Shown here in pieces: positions 1 through 8,743 of a DNA stretch of 64,000 bases; position 1 is the stretch's first letter, and every line of letters begins with the position of its first letter. The notes beneath the pieces were generated by a model. It searched no databases and was not told the DNA's origin. It was given only the letters and a program-made list of their open reading frames with translations. Source of the stretch: Prevotella sp. (GTDB taxonomy: Bacteria; Bacteroidota; Bacteroidia; Bacteroidales; Bacteroidaceae); contig JAFUFJ010000005.1 in assembly GCA_017469955.1 (NCBI GenBank), positions 1 through 64,000 of the forward strand, given 5' to 3'. Made by a program: the position numbers and the translations under genes.

Positions 1-66
1 ATGAAGATTCCGGTTCCCGGCGTCGGCCACGGCGGTTGTTCCGGCGAACCGAAGGGAATTCCGGCC

Positions 67-154
67 GTACACCTAAGGAATATGCCCCATACACCTATGA
101 TGTACGGGGCATACATGTGCCTGGTATTAAGCATACCAACGGCATGTACAGGCA
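67..154. repeat. 22-bp palindromic array R1 (class III)
   Basis: Four consecutive 22-bp units start at 67, 89, 111 and 133. They follow the pattern RTACAYC-TA-GATGTAYG plus a 5-bp linker such as GGGGC; the best unit carries ATACACCTATGATGTAC. A further run of G-rich 22-bp units, for example two TGAGAAAG starts at 197 and 219, may extend the array to about 262. The rest of 1-362 holds no convincing gene. The array lies upstream of the LptD-like gene. Confidence 0.8.
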
Positions 155-320
155 GGTACGCCAAGCGATGCCGGCGGGAAGGCTTCGGGATGGGAATGAG
201 AAAGGTGGGAGGTGTGGCTGAGAAAGAGTGCCGGCGAGGGGCGGAAGGCTTGGGAAAAAGGGTGTGAGATGTGGAGAGAAAGGGAAAGGCACGTTAAACT
301 TTATATAATTTCACGTGTGC

Positions 321-354
321 TTGGCAGGTATATCAGAAAAAGTTCGTAATTTTG
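321..354 (+). promoter_or_regulatory. Bacteroidota -33/-7 promoter for the LptD-like gene
   Basis: The -7 box TAATTTTG is at 347-354, with a TTGG at 321-324 as the -33 element. The -7 box ends only 8 nt before the chosen ATG at 363, so the transcript would have almost no leader. Confidence 0.65.
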
Positions 355-362
355 CAGGCTAT

Positions 363-3353
363 ATGAGATCGAAGACGCTGAGTGCCTTGCTGCTCGTGAC
401 TGCCATGCTTATCATGGCAGGCTGCTTTCCTTTGCCCATCGTGAAGGGCACGCGAACGGCCGTGAACGCAGCCGGCGGTCTTGCTGACGGACAGGCTGTC
501 ACGACGGCTACGGGCACATCGGCCACAGGCATTCCTGCCCTGTCGCTTCCTGATGGTTTGCCGGTTTTACCCGCCAACCAAGCCGATTCCATCCATCCAG
601 ACCCGTCGGCCGTGACACTTCTGCCTGTCGACTCGGCTGCAACCGACACGCTTGCCAACGGCTTTTCTGCAGGAAGCCCCGGCGAAGAGGCGCTCGACTC
701 GCTGACACGCGCCATCATCGAGCACAACAAGCTTATAGACGACTCGATACGTTTAGACTCCCTCAACCGCGCGAAGTCTAACGGAATAGACGCACCTGTG
801 GAGTATGCGTCGGAGGACTCGATGGTCTATGACGCGCTCAACCGCAAGGCTTATCTCTATGGAGAGGTGAAGGTGAAGTATGAGAACATGAACCTTGAAA
901 GCGAACAAATGGCGTTCGACCTGGAGAGAAACGTGGTGCATGCGATGGGCGTTGCCGACACTACCGGCACAAAAGAGAACGGACTCACGGGCACACCGGT
1001 GTTCAAGATGGGTGAAGACACTTATGAGAACGACACGATCACGTTCAACTTCAAGTCGAAGAAGGGCCTCATACGCAACGTCGTCACCCAGCAGGAAGAC
1101 GGCTATCTGACAGGACAGATCGGCAAACGCAATGCCAACGGCGACATCTATCTGGCCAAAGGCACCTATACTACCTGCGACAAGCCCCATCCAGACTTCT
1201 ACATTTCCATCTCGAGAGTGAAGGTACGCCCGGGAAAAGACGCCGTGTTCGGACCGGCCTACATGGTGGTGGCCGACGTACCTCTTCCCCTTGCCATCCC
1301 TTATGGCTTCTTCCCCTTCACGAAAAGCTATTCGAGCGGATTCATCATGCCTTCCTATGGCGACGAGAGTGCGCGCGGATTCTACCTGCGCGACGGTGGC
1401 TATTATTTCGCCATCAGCGACCAGATGGACCTGAAACTCTTGGGCGAGATCTACACAAAGGGCTCGTGGGGCGTAAGCGCAGCTTCCAACTATCGCAAGC
1501 GATACAAATACAACGGCTCGTTCCTGTTCAGCTATCAGGACACGAAAAACGGCGACAAAGGCATGCCTGACTTCCAAGAGCAGACCTCATTCAAGGTGCA
1601 ATGGAGTCACAGACAGGACGCAAAAGCCAATCCTTACAGCTCGCTTTCGGCCAGTGTCAACTTCGCTACGTCGAGCTATGAGCGAAACAACCTCACGTCA
1701 ATGTATAATCCTCAGGCCATGACTCAGTCGACACGCACGTCATCTGTGTCGTGGAGCACGACCTTGTCGAGCATCGGCATGTCGATAAGTTCATCGGCAA
1801 ACCTGGCTCAGAACATGCGCGACACCACCATCGCCATGACCCTTCCCGACCTGAACATCTCGATCTCAAGGTTCTATCCCTTCAAAAGAAAGAAGGCTGC
1901 AGGCAATGAACGCTGGTATGAAAAGCTGTCACTCAGCTACACAGGAACATTCTCTAACTCGATCAACACCAAAGAAAGCCAGCTTGCTCACTCAAACATC
2001 ATCAAGGACTGGCGCAACGGTATGCAGCACTCCATACCCCTCAGCGGGTCATTTACATTGCTGAACTACATCAATGTCAACCCCTCTTTCAACTTCATCG
2101 ACCGCATGTACACCTCAAGAATCAGCCGGTCGTGGGACGAAACGGCCATGAAAGAGGTGGCCGACACTACCTATGGATTCCACAATGTCTACAACTGGAA
2201 CATGAGCATGGGCGTCTCGACGAAGCTCTATGGCATGTGGCGACCCTATAAAAAGCTGCTCGGCGACAAGATCAACGCCATCCGACACGTGCTGACTCCT
2301 AACGTAAGCTTCAGTTTTGCACCCGACTTCAGCACGTCGCGGTACGGCTATTGGGACAGCTATCAGAAGACCAATGCCGACGGATCGGTGTCCATCGTGC
2401 AGTATTCGCCCTACTCCAACGGCCTCTATGGCGTGCCGGGACGCGGGCGAACGGGAAGCATCTCGCTCGGACTGGAAAACAACCTCGAGATGAAGGTAAA
2501 GACCGATCAGGATTCTCTCAAAAAAGTCAGCCTCATCGACAACTTCGGTCTCAACATGTCTTATAACCTTGCTGCCAAAGAAAAGCCATGGAGCGACCTG
2601 TCAATGGACATCCGTCTGAAGCTGACAAAGCGCTATACATTCAATATGCGGGCCGTATTTGCCACATATGCCTATGAACTTGACGCCAACGGACGGCCCT
2701 ACGTGGGCAACCACACTGAGTGGGGATACGGACGCTTCGGACGGTTCCAGGGCATGTCGCAGAACATTTCCTACACGTTGACACCCGAAAAACTCAAGAA
2801 ACTCTTCGGGAAGGGCGAAGACAACGACAGCGAACGGCTGCGCAACCAGCCCGACGACGACGGACCTGACACCGACATCGAGAGCAACATCGACGACGAA
2901 ATGATCGAGGCTCAGCGCGGAGCACGCAAGAAAGGAGAAGGAGGCAAGGCCGAAACCGACTACGACGGCTACATGACTTTCAAGATGCCTTGGGCACTTA
3001 CCTTTGGCTACGGCATCACCATGCGTGAGAATACCGACCCGAACAAGTTCAATACCAAGCGAATGCGCTATCCATACAAATTCACGCAGACGCTCAACAT
3101 GAGCGGCAACCTGCGCCTGAGCGACGGATGGAACATCGCCTTCTCGAGCGGATATGACTTTGAAAACAAGAAGATGTCGATGACTACTGCCTCGCTGCAG
3201 CGCGACCTGCATTGCTTCAGCATGTCGTGTTCGGTGGTGTTGGCGCCCTATACCAGCTATAACTTCTCGTTCCGCGCCAACGCTTCGACGCTGACTGACG
3301 CCCTGAAATACGACAAACGCTCCGGATATTCGAATGCCGTGCAGTGGTATTGA
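363..3353 (+). CDS. lptD: LptD-like LPS-assembly outer-membrane protein
   Basis: A 996-residue protein of the LptD/OstA type, which inserts lipopolysaccharide into the outer leaflet of the outer membrane. An OstA-like beta-jellyroll N-terminal part (about residues 140-270, with repeated strand motifs such as YLYGEVKVKYENM) is followed by a long C-terminal stretch of alternating beta strands rich in Tyr, Ser and Asn, as expected for a barrel. I chose the start at 363, not the earlier in-frame ATG at 315, because the -7 promoter box would otherwise lie inside the gene. The leader peptide ends in LIMAGC, which resembles a lipobox, and about 90 Ala/Thr/Pro/Ser-rich residues follow before the conserved part. 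An acidic stretch (about residues 820-875) interrupts the barrel. The family call is fairly sure; the lipoprotein reading is inference. Confidence 0.85.
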   Translation: MRSKTLSALLLVTAMLIMAGCFPLPIVKGTRTAVNAAGGLADGQAVTTATGTSATGIPALSLPDGLPVLPANQADSIHPDPSAVTLLPVDSAATDTLANGFSAGSPGEEALDSLTRAIIEHNKLIDDSIRLDSLNRAKSNGIDAPVEYASEDSMVYDALNRKAYLYGEVKVKYENMNLESEQMAFDLERNVVHAMGVADTTGTKENGLTGTPVFKMGEDTYENDTITFNFKSKKGLIRNVVTQQEDGYLTGQIGKRNANGDIYLAKGTYTTCDKPHPDFYISISRVKVRPGKDAVFGPAYMVVADVPLPLAIPYGFFPFTKSYSSGFIMPSYGDESARGFYLRDGGYYFAISDQMDLKLLGEIYTKGSWGVSAASNYRKRYKYNGSFLFSYQDTKNGDKGMPDFQEQTSFKVQWSHRQDAKANPYSSLSASVNFATSSYERNNLTSMYNPQAMTQSTRTSSVSWSTTLSSIGMSISSSANLAQNMRDTTIAMTLPDLNISISRFYPFKRKKAAGNERWYEKLSLSYTGTFSNSINTKESQLAHSNIIKDWRNGMQHSIPLSGSFTLLNYINVNPSFNFIDRMYTSRISRSWDETAMKEVADTTYGFHNVYNWNMSMGVSTKLYGMWRPYKKLLGDKINAIRHVLTPNVSFSFAPDFSTSRYGYWDSYQKTNADGSVSIVQYSPYSNGLYGVPGRGRTGSISLGLENNLEMKVKTDQDSLKKVSLIDNFGLNMSYNLAAKEKPWSDLSMDIRLKLTKRYTFNMRAVFATYAYELDANGRPYVGNHTEWGYGRFGRFQGMSQNISYTLTPEKLKKLFGKGEDNDSERLRNQPDDDGPDTDIESNIDDEMIEAQRGARKKGEGGKAETDYDGYMTFKMPWALTFGYGITMRENTDPNKFNTKRMRYPYKFTQTLNMSGNLRLSDGWNIAFSSGYDFENKKMSMTTASLQRDLHCFSMSCSVVLAPYTSYNFSFRANASTLTDALKYDKRSGYSNAVQWY

Positions 3354-3369
3354 GCCCCTTAACTCCCTC

Positions 3370-4404
3370 TCACAAGACCCTTTTGCGCAGGAAAGGAATG
3401 CTGCGTAAGGCCGACGATGCTGCGTATGACAGGGCAAAAGTTGCCGATACAACGATGAGCACATTGCCCAAAGGGCCGGCGTTCAGGAAGTTCTCGACAT
3501 GTAACACCTTGAAAAAGGCGTTGAGAAAGACGGCATGGATGATGTAAATGCAGAAACAATGCCTTGACATGTTTTCAAGCAGGTCGCTCTTCTTCATAGT
3601 GAAGAAGCTGCCCAAGTGGAAGACTGCTGCAGCTGCCAAGACCGTCGGAATGTCATAACCCCTGAACTCAAAGCCCGTCTTGATGCAATAATAGACATGG
3701 AAAGCGTAGAAAACCAGCACCGCCAACGAGACGATACAGCTCGTTCTGCCTTTCCTAAGATACACACTAATATAGTAGCCGAAGGGATAGAGGAAGAGGA
3801 AAACCGGCAGCATGATATAGCCTTCAAACGGAACCAGCTGAGTGATTTTCAGATAAGGCATGACCACACACATGACAGCCAGCACCCCTATCAGGCAATG
3901 CAGGTCACGCGGACTGCTCTGATTGACAAAGGCTTTGTAGAGGGGTGTTAGCGCATAAAGCCCGAGAAGCATATAGAGATACCACATGTGGGCCCAGCTT
4001 CTGCCGGTAAGAAGGTTGACTGCCGACCTGAACAGTATCGCCAAAAAGCCCTCATCGGCCGTCCTTGTCGTGTAGGCTTCTGCCAGACACATGAGAGAAC
4101 CGAATATGATCAAGGCAAGAACTATGCGGGGGGTATATTTTCTAAAAACCTTTTGATAGGATATTTCCTTTGCCGGATCCAGGAGAAGCGACCCGCTGAT
4201 GAGCACGAATACGGGCACGGCAAAGGAAAAGAACTGATGGCACCACTCGTAAAACATGAAATCTGGGCTTTGCCTCTCTAACCCCTGAGAGGATATCAAC
4301 AACGATCCGACATGTATGAATATGACGGAAACGGTAGCGAGCAAGCGCAATAGGTTGATATACTGCAGTCTGTTTTCCATTTTTCTCATTATTTTTCCTT
4401 TCAC
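3370..4404 (-). CDS. Acyltransferase family 3 membrane protein
   Basis: A 344-residue integral membrane protein of the Acyltransferase_3 (OafA/YrhL-type) family, which transfers acetyl or other acyl groups to surface sugars. The N-terminus has the family signature LRLLATVSVIFIHVG, with the catalytic-type His in the first membrane helix, followed by about ten hydrophobic segments. The start could be any of three closely spaced Met codons (4404, 4389 or 4383). It lies 21 bp downstream of the beta-helix gene on the same strand, so the two are probably co-transcribed. Base composition is richer in A+T than the neighbouring LptD and methionine genes. The substrate cannot be told from sequence. Confidence 0.85.
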   Translation of the reverse strand: MKGKIMRKMENRLQYINLLRLLATVSVIFIHVGSLLISSQGLERQSPDFMFYEWCHQFFSFAVPVFVLISGSLLLDPAKEISYQKVFRKYTPRIVLALIIFGSLMCLAEAYTTRTADEGFLAILFRSAVNLLTGRSWAHMWYLYMLLGLYALTPLYKAFVNQSSPRDLHCLIGVLAVMCVVMPYLKITQLVPFEGYIMLPVFLFLYPFGYYISVYLRKGRTSCIVSLAVLVFYAFHVYYCIKTGFEFRGYDIPTVLAAAAVFHLGSFFTMKKSDLLENMSRHCFCIYIIHAVFLNAFFKVLHVENFLNAGPLGNVLIVVSATFALSYAASSALRSIPFLRKRVL

Positions 4405-4425
4405 ATATTTTTCTCCAAGTCGTTC

Positions 4426-6507
4426 TTACTGCACTGCTTTCCGCACTATTCCCTGGGGATTTACCCACTGCCCTACATAGCTTTGCGGATTAGGTTGCCT
4501 ATACGTACATATCTCATTATTATAAATCACACGTCTTCCATTAAACAATTGCGTGTCAGGAAGTATGCCCACCGTCATGTCTTGCAGGTCATGCAAGGCC
4601 GGCCTTCGGTATCTAACTCCTTGCGACATGGAACTTGTCGAGGCCGACATGAACTTAAATGGATACATAGAAGGTCGTCCCCCACAGATAAACTCACCCG
4701 AATGTACCTCCATGTCTCCCTGAAACGCGAGGCTGTGTTCTGCGCCAAAAGTATAATCTTCTGCATTAAAGTTGCCTGTTGTTCCAACCTTCCTTGCCTT
4801 ATCTCTTGCAAAAACAAAGCTATTAGTCTCATCAATAAACGAATTTATTTGGAATGACGAATTGTGAATCACTTTGCCAAGAATGCTATATATCTCATAT
4901 TTCTCGACCCCTCCTTCATCTATGAACGAGTCTCTCACTGCCACATTATCCTTTATAGAAGCCACTGTCTGATCCAAAAGGAACTTGTCTGTCGACTTAA
5001 CATGCGATGTCGGAAAATTATTACAATTCCTAAAGGTATCGCCATTGGAAATAATAACAGTGCCCCTTGAGGCTGATTTATCAACTATTACGCCTGCCAC
5101 CCAATACTTACACCATGCAAAATATTTAAACACGTTAAAGATGTTTCCATGAGTCAGGATACAATCATCCCAAGTATGCCCCATCACAAACACGGTATAG
5201 AAGTAGTTAATAAAGTTATTTGAGATGACTGTTGCCGTTAGAGATCCCATCTGAGAACTCGTTCCACACATAACTGAATTCATATAGAAGACAGGTTCTT
5301 TTTCAAGTTTCTTCCTCAGTCCCACGAAATGACAATTCTCTACTTTCGAATCAACCATATAACCGCCGAACACACATTCCCACACTTCGACGAAGCAATT
5401 CGCAATTAATGTTGTAACTGTGATACCACCGCGGAAGAAATACTGGCAGTTACACACAGCCACTCCATCTATTTTACTGCGAGTAATAACTCCCTCGAAA
5501 AAGACTCCTCCACTTAAATCATTCTGGAAACGGAAGTTCAGATTCGATAAATAGACACATGGCCAAGCCGTTCCATGGAAACTAAAGGTGCTTCCACTTC
5601 CCGGAACTTCATAACAATAGAATGCCACTGTACTCTTAATGAGAACCGTATAATTTGTATAGTGCGAGCCTTCTCCTAAAACAGGAGTGTTGATTTCGCC
5701 GCGTATACATACGTTCCAAGCCTTTCTTTCATTAGGTTGTGCATTGGTGTCATATAGATTGACTGCAGTATTCCAATAATATAACCTTCCCTCACTATTG
5801 TCTATAACAAAACTGAAGTTCCCACTATCAAGAGCATTTTGGATGGGTGCGGAGATATCATACGAATTATCAGTGAAATTTAAAGTCCTTGCCCCGTACA
5901 TTTCCGGTCTTACTTCTGCATTCGCCAGTTTCCCTTCACACTCGCAATTAACAATGTCGCCATCGCCTGTAACAAGCGTATTGTTGTATTTTATGCGTGC
6001 ATTCAGAATGCATCCCCCGTGAAACTCCAGCGTAGAATCTTCGGGAACGTCTAATACACCACCTCCAAAATCATATGCTTCATCGACAACATACACTTGA
6101 TTTGGCAAGTTTGCATCCCGATCAAGAACTACAATCTCCCGGCTTTCTTCTACAACTTCTATATCAACTGCCATGCCTGTTGACGCACCTTCAAACGAAA
6201 CTTTCTGTGCCCGATCAGCAAAGATGTTGACGATATTGATCGTACCACCGAGCATGCTAACCCAATAGTTCCTGTCCAAATTCCGTTTTAAAGCCTCACA
6301 AAGCGTATTTGTTATTTCTCTTGAAATCCCTCCTTTAGGAATTTCGATATCATAACACGCCGAGTCGACGATAAGTCGGACAGTTCCTGGGCGCTCAGCT
6401 GGCTGCCTTACCTGCAGCCTTATTGTCTGATAGGGCAGTGTCTCGCTGTGCACCTGCAAGTGGGCTGTGCGTTTGCGACCCTGTTCAAAAATAGTGATTC
6501 TTTCCAT
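4426..6507 (-). CDS. Beta-helix protein resembling a phage tail-spike
   Basis: A 693-residue protein with no signal peptide. Residues 1-130 form a compact domain. It is followed by a motif (about 145-175: FGGGVLDVPEDSTLEFHGGC) of the kind that opens right-handed beta-helix regions in Bacteroidota phage tail-spike and pectate-lyase-like proteins. Residues 175-520 are short Asn/Gly-rich strands (for example ISNNFINYFYTVF, CHFVG), typical of parallel beta-helix rungs. The lack of an export signal, the phage-like opening motif, the low G+C and an acyltransferase as partner suggest a phage or prophage structural remnant, though no other phage gene is nearby. The first in-frame ATG after an upstream stop codon was taken as the start. 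The function is not established. Confidence 0.6.
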   Translation of the reverse strand: MERITIFEQGRKRTAHLQVHSETLPYQTIRLQVRQPAERPGTVRLIVDSACYDIEIPKGGISREITNTLCEALKRNLDRNYWVSMLGGTINIVNIFADRAQKVSFEGASTGMAVDIEVVEESREIVVLDRDANLPNQVYVVDEAYDFGGGVLDVPEDSTLEFHGGCILNARIKYNNTLVTGDGDIVNCECEGKLANAEVRPEMYGARTLNFTDNSYDISAPIQNALDSGNFSFVIDNSEGRLYYWNTAVNLYDTNAQPNERKAWNVCIRGEINTPVLGEGSHYTNYTVLIKSTVAFYCYEVPGSGSTFSFHGTAWPCVYLSNLNFRFQNDLSGGVFFEGVITRSKIDGVAVCNCQYFFRGGITVTTLIANCFVEVWECVFGGYMVDSKVENCHFVGLRKKLEKEPVFYMNSVMCGTSSQMGSLTATVISNNFINYFYTVFVMGHTWDDCILTHGNIFNVFKYFAWCKYWVAGVIVDKSASRGTVIISNGDTFRNCNNFPTSHVKSTDKFLLDQTVASIKDNVAVRDSFIDEGGVEKYEIYSILGKVIHNSSFQINSFIDETNSFVFARDKARKVGTTGNFNAEDYTFGAEHSLAFQGDMEVHSGEFICGGRPSMYPFKFMSASTSSMSQGVRYRRPALHDLQDMTVGILPDTQLFNGRRVIYNNEICTYRQPNPQSYVGQWVNPQGIVRKAVQ

Positions 6508-6674
6508 ACCCCACGTATTGATGTGCTACATACGACTTGGCGCGTCTGCTGTATGCCGGCCGATTGGTGTTCATCGTCTGCAGATGCTTCTGCTTTCCAC
6601 ACCGCGAAGGCACCACTGGCGAAGATGCACGGCGGAGATTCACGACGTCTTCCCACACCTTGCTCTTTCTCCGA

Positions 6675-6710
6675 CAAAAATACAATTATTTTCTTCTCAA
6701 TGCAAGCAAA
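6675..6710 (-). promoter_or_regulatory. Putative promoter of the beta-helix/acyltransferase unit
   Basis: On the minus strand a TATTTTTG box (6675-6682) matches TAnnTTTG, with TTGC or TTTG about 20-24 nt upstream. It would give a leader of about 165 nt before the ATG at 6507. Confidence 0.45.
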
Positions 6711-6998
6711 TCTTCAAGAAAATGACTTTTTGACGACAAATGGGACACACGTCCCGGCGAGACGGGCCTTTTCACGAAGAGACAGCCAATGAAAGAACGC
6801 AGCGGAAATGTTAAAAAACACAGAAAAAAGCGGACAAACATGGAGAATGCGGGAGCAAAAGCCAAGCGGATGCCTGAAATTTCCGGAAAACGAGAGGGAT
6901 TTTTAAGTGAGAATATAGCATATTGTATATCATACAGTTACGAGGACCATCCACAAAATTCCCCGCCATTCGTCCTTGATTCCGCATGCATCATTACC
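6683..6998. other. Intergenic stretch with no recognised gene
   Basis: Short reading frames here have no recognisable domains, no plausible ribosome-binding sites and overlap one another in several frames. A small hairpin (GGGACacacGTCCC, 6743-6756) is the only local structure seen. The stretch separates the low-G+C unit on its left from the repeat array R2 and the methionine cluster on its right. Confidence 0.5.
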
Positions 6999-7174
6999 GA
7001 GAAAGCTAAGCCTTCAGGGGCAGAAAGCTAAGGGTTTACATCGAGAAGCCATGCCTTTCCCGGCACGAACGAGTAGCCTTGCGGGCGAGAAAGGGCAGGT
7101 TTCTCGCCGGGAACGGGCAGGATGGTCGCCGAGGAGTGTTCTGATTCTCCACGAAAACCGCCGGTTTTTCATTG
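6999..7174. repeat. 22-bp palindromic array R2 (class I, eight units)
   Basis: Eight units of exactly 22 bp start at 6999, 7021, 7043, 7065, 7087, 7109, 7131 and 7153. The early units have the form AGAAAGCTAAGnnTTnn. A later unit is AGAAAGGGCAGGTTTCT, and the last is an almost perfect dyad, AAAACCGCCGGTTTT. The dyad architecture and spacing persist although the sequence drifts strongly. The array lies between two divergent transcription units. Confidence 0.85.
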
Positions 7175-7393
7175 TTTTCAGCTTCTTTTTCTCGTCGTGA
7201 AGTGTTAAAATCAGGCAAAAGTTTTTACACCTTCGCGCCCTGCAAACCAGCCACTGATGCGCCGGAAACAGGATTCTTCTGCATCATAGGGCTGACAGAT
7301 GAATTCGGGAAGGTGCAGCCTTGAAAAGAGGCTTTCTTTCCATCTGACCGCAGAAATATGCCGAAAACTGTCGCTTTTCTCGCCGATTCTTCG

Positions 7394-7401
7394 TAACTTT
7401 G
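7394..7401 (+). promoter_or_regulatory. -7 promoter box of the methionine cluster
   Basis: TAACTTTG fits the Bacteroidota -7 consensus; the -33 element is weak. It implies a leader of about 140 nt before the ATG at 7545. Confidence 0.5.
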
Positions 7402-7418
7402 CCCTCGTATTGCTCCCT

Positions 7419-7506
7419 GCTTCGCCGCACATCACAGCGAGACTGCCCGTGAGGCTTGGCGGGGAAAGGAAGTCTTTTTATTGTCACCGACCAGAAAAGG
7501 CGAAGC
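7419..7506 (+). promoter_or_regulatory. Structured 5' leader of the methionine cluster
   Basis: Three nested inverted repeats fill the leader. The outer pair is GCTTCGCC (7419-7426) with GGCGAAGC (7499-7506). The next is AGACT (7440-7444) with AGTCT (7471-7475). The innermost is CCCG (7446-7449) with CGGG (7460-7463), closing a 10-nt loop. The layout suggests a regulatory RNA acting on methionine or SAM genes, but I do not recognise it as any SAM riboswitch class. Confidence 0.4.
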
Positions 7507-7544
7507 GAAAACAAGGTAGAAAAGTCAACAAAACAACGAGGATA

Positions 7545-8720
7545 ATGAAAAAATCGACACAAGCAATCCACTTACCCTACAAGCGTCGCGACGCCTACGA
7601 CGCACTTTCACTGCCAGTATACAATGCCGTGGCCTATGAATTCGACAATGCTCAGACGATGGCCGACGCCTTTTGCAACCGTATAGAGGCCCCCGACTAC
7701 TCGAGAGTGGAGAACCCGACGGTCATCAATTTTGAGGAACGCGTGCGGGCACTCACAGGAGCAAGCCACGTGATGGCCTTCAACTCGGGCATGGCCGCTA
7801 TCAGTAATGCCATGATGGCCTTGGCTGCTCAGGGGAAGAACATTGTCACTTCACGCCACCTTTTCGGCAACACGTTCTCGTTGCTCACGGCCACTCTCGG
7901 CCGCTTTGGCGTGGAAACCCGCTGTGAAGACCTGACGAATGTCGACGAGACGGCTAAGGCCATCGACGGACAGACTTGCTGCATCTTCCTCGAGATCGTC
8001 ACCAATCCGCAGCTCGAAGTGGCCGACCTGCGGGCGCTTTCGGCCCTGGCCCACCGCCACAACATACCCCTTGTGGCCGACACGACAGCCATTCCGTTCA
8101 CACAGTTCTCGGCCAAAGAGCTCGGCGTTGACATCGAAATCGTGTCGAGTACGAAATATATCAGCGGAGGAGGAACGTCGTTAGGCGGGCTGATCATCGA
8201 CTATGGCACGACAGAAGGCTTCAGCGACCGCGTGAGATTCGAGCTGGTGTTCAACCTCGGAGCCTACATGACTCCGCAAGTAGCCTATATGCAGACGCTC
8301 GGCCTGGAGACCCTCGAAGCCCGATATCAGGTACAAAGCTCGAACGCTTTGCTGCTCGCTCAGCGCATGAATGAGCTGCAGGGAATCAGAAAAGTCAACT
8401 ATGTAGGACTCACAGACAACCCCTATCACGAGCTGGCAGCAAGCCAGTTCGGCCCGACAGCAGGAGCCATGATCACCATCGACCTCAGCAACGAGCAGGC
8501 CTGTTTTGACTTTATCAACCGGCTAAAGCTCATCCACAGGGCCACAAACCTGTTCGACAACCGCTCGCTGGCTATCCATCCCTACAGTACCATCTTCGGA
8601 AACTTCACCCGAGAGGAAAGGGCTGAGATGGACGTCCTTGACACTACCATCCGGCTAAGCATCGGGTTGGAAAGCGTCGACGACCTCTTCGACGACATCA
8701 AACAGGCCCTGGGCGAATAA
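7545..8720 (+). CDS. Trans-sulfuration PLP enzyme (Cys/Met metabolism family)
   Basis: A 391-residue PLP-dependent enzyme of the cystathionine gamma-synthase / O-acetylhomoserine sulfhydrylase / methionine gamma-lyase family. Visible signatures are YSRVENPT (52-59), SGMAAISNAM (81-90), the cofactor-binding Asp in VADTT (D179) and the Schiff-base lysine in SSTKYISGG (K204). The ATG at 7545 follows AACGAGG and begins the conserved region; the open frame runs further upstream only through the leader. It heads a same-strand cluster with a PatB-type lyase, MetH and MetF, so making homocysteine or cystathionine from an activated homoserine is the likely role. Which family member it is cannot be fixed by eye. 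Confidence 0.85.
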   Translation: MKKSTQAIHLPYKRRDAYDALSLPVYNAVAYEFDNAQTMADAFCNRIEAPDYSRVENPTVINFEERVRALTGASHVMAFNSGMAAISNAMMALAAQGKNIVTSRHLFGNTFSLLTATLGRFGVETRCEDLTNVDETAKAIDGQTCCIFLEIVTNPQLEVADLRALSALAHRHNIPLVADTTAIPFTQFSAKELGVDIEIVSSTKYISGGGTSLGGLIIDYGTTEGFSDRVRFELVFNLGAYMTPQVAYMQTLGLETLEARYQVQSSNALLLAQRMNELQGIRKVNYVGLTDNPYHELAASQFGPTAGAMITIDLSNEQACFDFINRLKLIHRATNLFDNRSLAIHPYSTIFGNFTREERAEMDVLDTTIRLSIGLESVDDLFDDIKQALGE

Positions 8721-8743
8721 CTGACAATAAGCAACTGACAGAG

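Noticed and set aside
1..267. Frame beginning at base 1
   Set aside because: It runs through repeat array R1 and ends in G-rich low-complexity sequence; no domain and no ribosome-binding site are visible.
753..1577. Long minus-strand reading frame inside lptD
   Set aside because: It is a shadow frame of the LptD-like gene, with no start signal or recognisable domain; the same holds for 2601-3464.
6508..6998. Several short overlapping frames upstream of the beta-helix gene
   Set aside because: They overlap one another on both strands, have no family resemblance and no plausible start signals.
7419..7506. Methionine-cluster leader as a known SAM riboswitch
   Set aside because: The stems do not match the core sequences of the SAM riboswitch classes I can recall, so only a structured leader is claimed.
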